Origin: Burkholderiales bacterium
Lineage (GTDB): Bacteria; Pseudomonadota; Gammaproteobacteria; Burkholderiales; Burkholderiaceae
Assembly: GCA_947447845.1 (NCBI GenBank)
Contig: CANFNO010000027.1
Location: 1-12,791 of the forward strand
Direction: 5' to 3'
Length of the DNA stretch: 12,791 bases
Positions within the stretch are counted from its first letter, which is position 1; every line of letters begins with the position of its first letter. The position numbers and the translations under genes were made by a program. Positions 8,370-12,791 of this stretch are shown piece by piece. The notes under the pieces are model-generated. The model was not told the DNA's origin and searched no databases. It saw nothing but the letters and a program-made list of their open reading frames with translations.

Positions 8370-9319
8370 GCGGTGGCACTCCAGTCCAAAATCATCTTCA
8401 GGCAGGCGGCATCGCCAAAGGCCACTTCGTAAGCGTCCAGTGCTTTGGCGGGCGATTGTTGGTGCGTGATCAGGCCTTCGAGCGACAGCCTTCCGTTGTG
8501 CACCAATTCGGTTACGGCCAGCAAGTCCGGGCGCTTCCATTCCGCGGCGGCGCGGATTTGCGCCTCGCGCATGAAGGCCGGAGCAAATGCAAAGTGCAGG
8601 TCGTTTTTGTAAAAGCCAGCCAGCACCACTTCGCCACCCGGGGCCAGGCGCTGAATCAGCGTGTCCAGCAGGTGGGAGTCGCCGCTGACGTCATAAATGG
8701 TCTTGTAATCCCGACGTGGGTCGTCTTCCGGATGCACTGCGCTGTATCCCATGCAGCCGGACAGGCGGTGGGCCTGGGTTTCCCAAACCGTAGGTGCCGG
8801 TGCGCCGGAGGCCACCGTCATGCGTGCCAGCAAACGGCCGAGCACGCCGTGGCCGACGATCAGGTCCGGCGTGGTAATTTTCTCGCGCTTGCCGCCACCG
8901 GCCACCGCGTGGTAGGCCGTGGCGGCCAGAGCCAGCAGCACGGCTTCCTGGCCCAGGCGCTCTTCTACGGCGACCACCCGGTCCTGACTGACAACCAACT
9001 GCGAGGCGGTGCCGCCAAACAGGCTGCGCACACCCTGAAAGCAATTGGCGCCGGGAACAAATACGCGCTGGCCTACCTGGAGTGAAGTCGTGTTGCAAAC
9101 CTTGCTGATGCGCCCCACCGATTCATATCCTGGCACCAGGGGGTAGCCCATGCCCGGAAAGGTCGGCATGGTGCCGTCCCACAGCAGGCGTTCGGTTCCG
9201 GTGCTGATGCCGCTGTACTCGACTTGGACTTCGATCTGGCCATCCGCCAATTCAGGCAGCTCCAGCGATTGAAGGGAAAGTTGCTGAGGGCGCTGAAAAA
9301 CAATGGCTTGGGCGTTCAT
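8366..9319 (-). CDS. bchC: Bacteriochlorophyllide a dehydrogenase BchC
   Basis: 317 residues, a medium-chain dehydrogenase-like enzyme that oxidises the C3 1-hydroxyethyl group of bacteriochlorin intermediates to acetyl. Visible signatures are YSGISTGTERLLWDGTMP (35-52), PLVPGYESVGRI (60-71) and the nucleotide-binding region DLIVGHGVLGRLLARM (152-167). The match begins at residue 1, which supports ATG 9319 although no Shine-Dalgarno sequence precedes it: the upstream bases read AAAAATGAATCT. A nearby upstream ATG is out of frame and runs into a stop overlapping the true start. The gene has its own candidate promoter in the 50-nt gap after crtF, and its TGA overlaps bchX. It heads the bchCXYZ group. 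Confidence 0.95.
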   Translation of the reverse strand: MNAQAIVFQRPQQLSLQSLELPELADGQIEVQVEYSGISTGTERLLWDGTMPTFPGMGYPLVPGYESVGRISKVCNTTSLQVGQRVFVPGANCFQGVRSLFGGTASQLVVSQDRVVAVEERLGQEAVLLALAATAYHAVAGGGKREKITTPDLIVGHGVLGRLLARMTVASGAPAPTVWETQAHRLSGCMGYSAVHPEDDPRRDYKTIYDVSGDSHLLDTLIQRLAPGGEVVLAGFYKNDLHFAFAPAFMREAQIRAAAEWKRPDLLAVTELVHNGRLSLEGLITHQQSPAKALDAYEVAFGDAACLKMILDWSATA

Positions 9320-9326
9320 AGATTCA

Positions 9327-9354
9327 TTTTTAAACTTACATGTAAATGTGTCAA
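9327..9354 (-). promoter_or_regulatory. Candidate sigma70-type bchC promoter
   Basis: On the minus strand an exact TTGACA -35 (9354-9349) is followed after 16 nt by a poor -10, TAAAAA (9332-9327), or with 17 nt by AAAAAT. A start near 9320 would produce a message with almost no leader before the bchC ATG at 9319. The spacer holds the perfect palindrome TTACATGTAA (9336-9345). A promoter inside a crtEF-bchCXYZ-puf superoperon is known from Rhodobacter; this one is inferred from sequence only. Confidence 0.6.
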
Positions 9355-9366
9355 TGAAAATTTACA
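9349..9366. promoter_or_regulatory. PpsR/CrtJ operator at bchC
   Basis: An exact TGT-N12-ACA dyad (TGTcaatgaaaatttACA). Read on the minus strand its ACA half is the last three bases of the TTGACA -35 element, so bound PpsR/CrtJ would block RNA polymerase. It lies just after the crtF stop codon. CrtJ/PpsR repression of bchC in oxygen is established in Rhodobacter; its use here is inferred. Confidence 0.75.
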
Positions 9367-9369
9367 TAT

Positions 9370-10569
9370 TTATTTTGAGGATACCGCGCTGACAGTGCCT
9401 GGCTTGCGGGCAATCAGGATGCGGGTGTGGATTGGCATGGCGTTGGGCAGCAGTTCGACATGCACAAAACCGCAATCCCGCAACATGCGGCTCAGTTCGG
9501 CGGGCGTGCGCAAACGACCGGCGCCCATGGCCAGCAAATAGAAGTGGAAATAGGCGTCGCCGCTAGCGCTGGCATCCGCACCGCTTTCCTGGGCCATAGG
9601 TTCTGCCAGTACCAGGGTGCCGCCCACAGGCAGTGCCGAATAGATTTTGCGAAAGATGGTGCGCACGCCGTCATCCGGGTGGTCGTGGGCCACACGAATC
9701 AGGGTCACCAAATCAGCCCCCAAGGGCAACTCGTCCTGGAAGAAGCTGCCTGCGTGGTATTGCACCGGCGCCTGCAGGCCCAGCGCGGCATGGTTGCTTC
9801 GGGCCAGCGCCAACACCTGCGGCAGGTCAAAGAGCTTGAATTGCAGGTGCGGATGGCGGCGTGCCAATTCCGCAACAAAACGCCCCTTGCCAGCGCCCAC
9901 ATCCAGCACGCAGGTGGTGTCGCCAAAGGGAACGGTGTGCAGCACCTCCTCGACGACAAAGGTTTGCGACGCGGCCATCAGCTCCGAATAGCGGTCCACG
10001 TAACCGGCATCGGCAGACTTGACCTGCTCCTGTGTATCGGCATGGGCATAGGGCCAGTAGTCAGCCATGCGGCCGCTCCAGGCATTGCGCAAAAACTCGG
10101 TCGGCTCAGCCATGTCGCGGTACAGCAGGCTGTTGTGCTCGATCATGGCGCGTATGCCCTCGTGCGCCGCAATCGGCGCGCCCAGCGGCCCCAGACCAAT
10201 ACGCTCACGGCTGCGGGGTTCGAGCAAATTGAGCGACACCGCCGACAGCACCAGGCGCTGCAGCGCCGCCGTGGACAGTTGGGTGCGGGCGGCCAGTTCT
10301 TCCAGAGTGACGGGCGCCTGCCGAACGATGGTGAAGATATTCAGCCGCACGCAGGAAAGCAACACCTGCGAATACACAAATCCCGACATGATGTCGAATA
10401 TCTGCGTGGTTCTGCGCCGCATAAACCAGCGCGACAGCGGGTTCGACAAGGCCCAGCGATGCAGGCGAGGATGGGTCAGCCACCGGTCCATCCGGTCGTG
10501 AATGCCATCCATCCATGTTGAGTCACCCATCGCCACATTGGGCGTGTGAGCCAGATCCAAATTGTGCAC
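9370..10569 (-). CDS. crtF: Hydroxyneurosporene O-methyltransferase CrtF
   Basis: Up to 399 residues. It transfers a methyl group from S-adenosylmethionine to the tertiary hydroxyl of hydroxylated carotenoids (1-hydroxyneurosporene, demethylspheroidene), forming methoxy carotenoids. The SAM-binding motif VLDVGAGKGRF is at 221-231, the region with the expected catalytic His reads RVAHDHPDDG (292-301), and residues about 55-125 form the winged-helix dimerisation part of plant-type O-methyltransferases. The start is uncertain: GTG 10569 is 27 nt after the crtE stop and lacks a good ribosome binding site; ATG codons at residues 14 and 20 are alternatives. The TAA is only 50 nt before bchC, and the bchC promoter occupies that gap. 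It follows crtE in one transcript. Confidence 0.93.
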   Translation of the reverse strand: MHNLDLAHTPNVAMGDSTWMDGIHDRMDRWLTHPRLHRWALSNPLSRWFMRRRTTQIFDIMSGFVYSQVLLSCVRLNIFTIVRQAPVTLEELAARTQLSTAALQRLVLSAVSLNLLEPRSRERIGLGPLGAPIAAHEGIRAMIEHNSLLYRDMAEPTEFLRNAWSGRMADYWPYAHADTQEQVKSADAGYVDRYSELMAASQTFVVEEVLHTVPFGDTTCVLDVGAGKGRFVAELARRHPHLQFKLFDLPQVLALARSNHAALGLQAPVQYHAGSFFQDELPLGADLVTLIRVAHDHPDDGVRTIFRKIYSALPVGGTLVLAEPMAQESGADASASGDAYFHFYLLAMGAGRLRTPAELSRMLRDCGFVHVELLPNAMPIHTRILIARKPGTVSAVSSK

Positions 10570-10596
10570 GCCGCGATCCGTTTCTTTTGCGGTTGA

Positions 10597-11502
10597 TCAG
10601 GCGAAGATCGCGCGTGCTGCAGCGGCATCGCGCTGGCGCACAGCGACGCAGGCCGCACTGGGAACCAGGCGTTCGGCCTCGCGGCGCACCAATTGCTGCA
10701 GCATGTCCCGGCAGGTGCAGGCCGGCACACTGGCGACGGCGGCTTCCATGAGCGACTGGAAATAATCCACCGCGCCGCCCAAACCCAGTTCGGTTGCCGC
10801 ACTGGGACGCGCATGCAGCGCATCCTGGCCGCAAGGCTTTCCGAGCCCGGCACTTTGCCCCACCACGTCGCGGATGTCATCGGCCACCTGATAGGCCTCG
10901 CCCAAATTGGCACCCAAAGCCACCCAGGGCTGCGGGTCACTGGCGCAAGCCAGCGCACCTGCGCAGGTGGAAGCCACGAACAGGGCGCCGGTCTTGGCGC
11001 GCTGGTATTGGCCCAGGTCGGCTTTGACTTCGCATTCCCAGGCCTGCCCGGCGACTATGCCGTTGGGCAGTCCGACGCCTGTGGTCAGGTTCTGCATCAA
11101 GGCCACCAAGCGGGCGGGGAAAGGATGTCCCGCATTGAGCAGCACCTGATAGGCCATCACGATGAGTGCGTCCCCTGCCAACAGGGCCAATGGTTCGCCG
11201 AACTCCTTGTGCACCGTCGGCCTGCCACGCCGCGTGTCGGCATCGTCAAAGGCCGGCATGTCGTCGTGCACCAGAGACGCGCAATGCATCAACTCCACCG
11301 CACTGGCCGCCGCGTTGGTCAGTTCCTGCAGATCATCACCACAGGCTATCGCCACCGCCATCACCAATTGCGGCCGAATACGGGCCCCGCCTGAAAAAAC
11401 TGCATGGCGCATGGCCGACACCAGGCGGGGTGGAGCCTCTTTGCCCACCGCACCCTCGAAGCACTGAACCAGAGATTTTTCAGAACGAGCAAACAAACTC
11501 AT
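10597..11502 (-). CDS. crtE: Geranylgeranyl diphosphate synthase CrtE
   Basis: 301 residues, a trans-prenyltransferase that extends farnesyl diphosphate with isopentenyl diphosphate to C20 geranylgeranyl diphosphate, precursor of both carotenoids and the bacteriochlorophyll tail. Two magnesium-binding Asp-rich motifs are seen: HDDMPAFDDADTRRGRPT (79-96; DDxxxxD form from Asp80) and YQVADDIRD (204-212). GGARIRPQL (38-46) binds the isoprenoid diphosphate. The frame runs upstream to 11529, but that ATG falls within the operator; ATG 11502 is chosen because GGGAG sits six nt before it. It is the first gene of the leftward superoperon and faces bchE across a 336-nt regulatory gap. The stop is 27 nt before crtF. 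Confidence 0.96.
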   Translation of the reverse strand: MSLFARSEKSLVQCFEGAVGKEAPPRLVSAMRHAVFSGGARIRPQLVMAVAIACGDDLQELTNAAASAVELMHCASLVHDDMPAFDDADTRRGRPTVHKEFGEPLALLAGDALIVMAYQVLLNAGHPFPARLVALMQNLTTGVGLPNGIVAGQAWECEVKADLGQYQRAKTGALFVASTCAGALACASDPQPWVALGANLGEAYQVADDIRDVVGQSAGLGKPCGQDALHARPSAATELGLGGAVDYFQSLMEAAVASVPACTCRDMLQQLVRREAERLVPSAACVAVRQRDAAAARAIFA

Positions 11503-11523
11503 AACCATCTCCCGCCGTAAAAG

Positions 11524-11541
11524 TGTCATGTAAGGTTTACA
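11524..11541. promoter_or_regulatory. PpsR/CrtJ operator in the crtE leader
   Basis: An exact TGT-N12-ACA dyad (TGTcatgtaaggtttACA) about 22 nt upstream of the crtE start, at roughly +6 to +23 of the proposed crtE transcript. Its centre is 52 bp from that of the next site, close to five helical turns, so both lie on the same DNA face. A second possible -35/-10 pair (TTGACA 11555-11550, TACATG 11532-11527) overlaps this site. PpsR binding is inferred from the consensus. Confidence 0.72.
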
Positions 11542-11553
11542 ACAATTGGTGTC

Positions 11554-11581
11554 AATATATACACGCCGTCTTCTTTGTCAA
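11554..11581 (-). promoter_or_regulatory. Candidate sigma70 crtE promoter
   Basis: On the minus strand TTGACA (11581-11576) is separated by 16 nt from TATATT (11559-11554), five of six bases matching TATAAT. Transcription would begin near 11547, giving a leader of about 45 nt with the GGGAG ribosome binding site. It is the best promoter match I see in the window and would drive the whole crtEF-bch-puf unit. Confidence 0.68.
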
Positions 11582-11593
11582 CCGGTAGTTACA
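11576..11593. promoter_or_regulatory. PpsR/CrtJ operator overlapping the crtE -35
   Basis: An exact TGT-N12-ACA dyad (TGTcaaccggtagttACA). On the minus strand its ACA end coincides with the last three bases of the crtE TTGACA -35 hexamer, exactly the geometry seen at bchC. Consistent with aerobic repression of crtE by PpsR/CrtJ; the regulator gene is not in the window. Confidence 0.75.
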
Positions 11594-11649
11594 TGGATGG
11601 TTTGGCAGTTTCCAATGCAATACAAACTTATTCTCAGAATGAGATTCAA

Positions 11650-11669
11650 GCGAAAACTGCACTTTTCGC
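11650..11669. repeat. Near-perfect 20-bp inverted repeat in the crtE-bchE gap
   Basis: GCGAAAA-CTGCAC-TTTTCGC: two exact 7-bp arms with a 6-nt centre that is itself nearly symmetric. It lies outside both proposed promoters, upstream of each. It does not match the PpsR or FNR consensus. It may be a binding site for another regulator, or a small hairpin; no function can be assigned. Confidence 0.5.
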
Positions 11670-11681
11670 AGCCGGGATTGG

Positions 11682-11707
11682 CATCGCACAAGGCTTTTTA
11701 TGCGATG
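11682..11707. repeat. 7-bp inverted repeat with 12-nt loop in the crtE-bchE gap
   Basis: CATCGCA (11682-11688) is matched by TGCGATG (11701-11707) around a loop containing five T residues in a row. It lies just upstream of the imperfect PpsR-like site near bchE. The arms are short enough that chance is possible, and no known regulator consensus is matched. Confidence 0.35.
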
Positions 11708-11720
11708 AACACAGCAAATG

Positions 11721-11738
11721 TGTAAACTTAAATTTACG
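11721..11738. promoter_or_regulatory. Imperfect PpsR/CrtJ-like site upstream of bchE
   Basis: TGT-aaacttaaattt-ACG matches five of the six fixed bases of TGT-N12-ACA and has a symmetric AT-rich interior (GTAAA...TTTAC), as at the other sites. It lies about 100 bp before the bchE start and 16 bp upstream of the FNR-like box. PpsR control of bchE is plausible; the last-base mismatch lowers confidence. Confidence 0.5.
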
Positions 11739-11753
11739 TTTATTGGTGTGCTT

Positions 11754-11794
11754 TTGATTTGGCTCAACATCTTGCAACCGATGGCCTCTACATT
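11754..11794 (+). promoter_or_regulatory. FNR-like box and candidate class II promoter of bchE
   Basis: TTGAT-ttgg-CTCAA (11754-11767) matches nine of ten fixed bases of the FNR consensus TTGAT-N4-ATCAA. Downstream, TACATT (11789-11794) is a four-of-six -10, placing transcription start near 11801 and the box centre at about -41, the position of an activator replacing the -35 contact. No good -35 is present. FnrL control of bchE is known in Rubrivivax gelatinosus; direct use here is inferred. Confidence 0.65.
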
Positions 11795-11838
11795 GGCGAC
11801 TCGGATTGCCGGAATGGCCATATAAAAAAGGAGATGAG

Positions 11839-12791
11839 ATGAAAATTGTGTTTGTCCACCCCAACTACCACTCCGGTGGCGCTGAAATTGCCGGCAACTG
11901 GCCACCCGCCTGGGTGGCTTATCTAACCGGCTACCTCAAGTCCGGCGGTTACAACGACATCGTGTTTCTGGACGCCATGACCAACAACATGACAGACGAG
12001 CAGTTGCGTCAACGACTGGTGGAGCTCAAGCCCGACGTGGTGGGCTGCACCGCGATCACGCCTTCGATCTACAAGGCTGAGCAGGTGCTGGATTTGTGCA
12101 AACAGATCGATCCGAAAATTGTCACGGTGCTGGGTGGAATTCACGCCACCTTCATGTATCCGCAGGTGCTCAAAGAAGCCCCCTGGATTGATGCCATCGT
12201 GCGTGGCGAGGGTGAACAAATCTTCCTGAACCTGGTCAAAGCCATCGACTTGGGCGACTGGCCGGCAAAGCGAGCCTCAGTGGAAGGCATCGCCTACCTT
12301 GAAGACGGCAAGGTGATAGCCACTGCGGCAGCGCCAACCATCAAGGATCTGGACAGCATCACCCCCGACTGGGCCATTCTGGAATGGGAAAAATACATCT
12401 ACATCCCCATGAACCGGCGCGTGGCGATTCCCAACTTTGCGCGCGGCTGCCCGTTTACCTGCAGCTTTTGCAGCCAATGGAAGTTCTGGCGGGATTACCG
12501 CATCCGCGACCCCAAAAAGGTGGTGGACGAAATCGAAGGATTGGTGCGCAACCACAACGTGGGCTTCTTCATCCTGGCCGACGAGGAGCCCACCATCCAC
12601 CGCAAGAAGTTCATCGCCTTTTGCGAGGAATTGATTGAGCGCAATCTGCCAGTGCTGTGGGGCATCAACACCCGCGTCACCGACATCCTGCGCGACGAAA
12701 AATTGCTGCCAATGTTTCGCAAGGCAGGGCTGGTGCACGTCAGCCTGGGAACCGAGGCCGCAGCCCAGCTCAAGCTGGACCGCTTCAACAA
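11839..12791 (+). CDS. bchE: Anaerobic Mg-protoporphyrin IX monomethyl ester cyclase BchE (partial, 3' end beyond window)
   Basis: The frame is open from ATG 11839 to the right edge, giving about 317 residues. BchE is a cobalamin-dependent radical SAM enzyme that forms the isocyclic ring E (divinyl protochlorophyllide) without oxygen. The first ~150 residues form the B12-binding-like domain ([14 protein letters not shown] at the start, VLGGIHATF about 95-103), followed by the radical SAM domain with the CxxxCxxC motif [12 protein letters not shown], Cys204, Cys208 and Cys211, ligands of the [4Fe-4S] cluster. An AGGAG lies five nt before the ATG; a closer-by upstream ATG is out of frame. The family is usually over 500 residues, so the C-terminal part lies outside. 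It is divergent from crtE and probably under FNR and PpsR control. Confidence 0.95.
   Translation, partial: MKIVFVHPNYHSGGAEIAGNWPPAWVAYLTGYLKSGGYNDIVFLDAMTNNMTDEQLRQRLVELKPDVVGCTAITPSIYKAEQVLDLCKQIDPKIVTVLGGIHATFMYPQVLKEAPWIDAIVRGEGEQIFLNLVKAIDLGDWPAKRASVEGIAYLEDGKVIATAAAPTIKDLDSITPDWAILEWEKYIYIPMNRRVAIPNFARGCPFTCSFCSQWKFWRDYRIRDPKKVVDEIEGLVRNHNVGFFILADEEPTIHRKKFIAFCEELIERNLPVLWGINTRVTDILRDEKLLPMFRKAGLVHVSLGTEAAAQLKLDRFN

Noticed and set aside
8370..8540. Upstream in-frame extension of bchX inside bchC.
   Set aside because: The ATGA overlap with a GGAG upstream supports 8369, and the remaining N-terminus already has the length usual for BchX.
11503..11529. Longer crtE start at 11529.
   Set aside because: That ATG lies inside an exact PpsR dyad and has no ribosome binding site, whereas 11502 has GGGAG at proper spacing.
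11549..11564. GTGT-N8-ACAC dyad near the crtE promoter considered as another PpsR site.
   Set aside because: Half-site spacing is 8, not 12 between TGT and ACA, so it does not fit the consensus; it overlaps the -10 and is more simply explained by promoter sequence.
11575..11757. Small plus-strand open frame of 60 codons in the crtE-bchE gap.
   Set aside because: TTG start, no ribosome binding site, and it overlaps operators and the proposed crtE promoter; the protein shows no recognisable features.
11781..11821. ATGGCC...GGCCAT 6-bp inverted repeat in the bchE leader.
   Set aside because: Arms are short and 29 nt apart, and the left arm lies before the proposed transcript start, so no leader hairpin would form; probably chance.
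11552..11905. 117-codon minus-strand open frame crossing the crtE-bchE gap into bchE.
   Set aside because: It runs antisense into the conserved bchE N-terminus and through the regulatory sites, with no supporting start signal.

Overview
The window is part of a purple-bacterial photosynthesis gene cluster. Every recognisable gene serves bacteriochlorophyll a synthesis, spheroidene-series carotenoid synthesis, or the reaction centre and core antenna (RC-LH1). The order crtE-crtF-bchC-X-Y-Z-puf-crtA, with pufC directly after pufM and crtA directly after pufC, together with an FNR-like box at bchE and moderate G+C content, suggests a betaproteobacterium of the Burkholderiales (Rhodoferax/Rubrivivax-like). 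That placement is inference; the window holds no rRNA or other phylogenetic marker.

Layout. On the minus strand, read right to left, one almost unbroken unit runs from 11502 to the left edge: crtE, crtF, bchC, bchX, bchY, bchZ, pufB, an unrecognised 74-residue membrane-protein gene, pufA, pufL, pufM, pufC and the first 183 codons of crtA. bchC-X-Y-Z are fused by stop/start overlaps (ATGA, TGATG, TGATG), and pufM/pufC by ATGA. A strong hairpin sits between pufA and pufL, a smaller one between bchZ and pufB. On the plus strand, bchE starts at 11839 and runs off the right edge.

Control. The 336-bp gap between the divergent crtE and bchE carries two exact TGT-N12-ACA sites (PpsR/CrtJ type), a third near-match, sigma70-like promoter elements, several short inverted repeats and an FNR-like box placed as for a class II activated promoter of bchE. 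A further exact TGT-N12-ACA site overlaps the -35 of a candidate bchC promoter in the 50-bp crtF-bchC gap. This fits oxygen/redox repression by PpsR and anaerobic activation of bchE by FNR.

How the genes work together. BchE forms ring E of the chlorophyll macrocycle, BchXYZ reduces ring B of chlorophyllide a, and BchC oxidises the C3 hydroxyethyl group, all toward bacteriochlorophyllide a. CrtE supplies geranylgeranyl diphosphate; CrtF methylates hydroxylated carotenoids; CrtA adds the keto group of spheroidenone. PufL/PufM carry the reaction-centre cofactors, PufC re-reduces the special pair through four c hemes, and PufB/PufA form the LH1 ring.

The most unusual element is the small gene between pufB and pufA (3764-3988), where the two antenna genes normally adjoin. 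It encodes a single-span membrane protein of unknown function. I found no tRNA, rRNA, CRISPR array, insertion sequence or obvious intrinsic transcription terminator.
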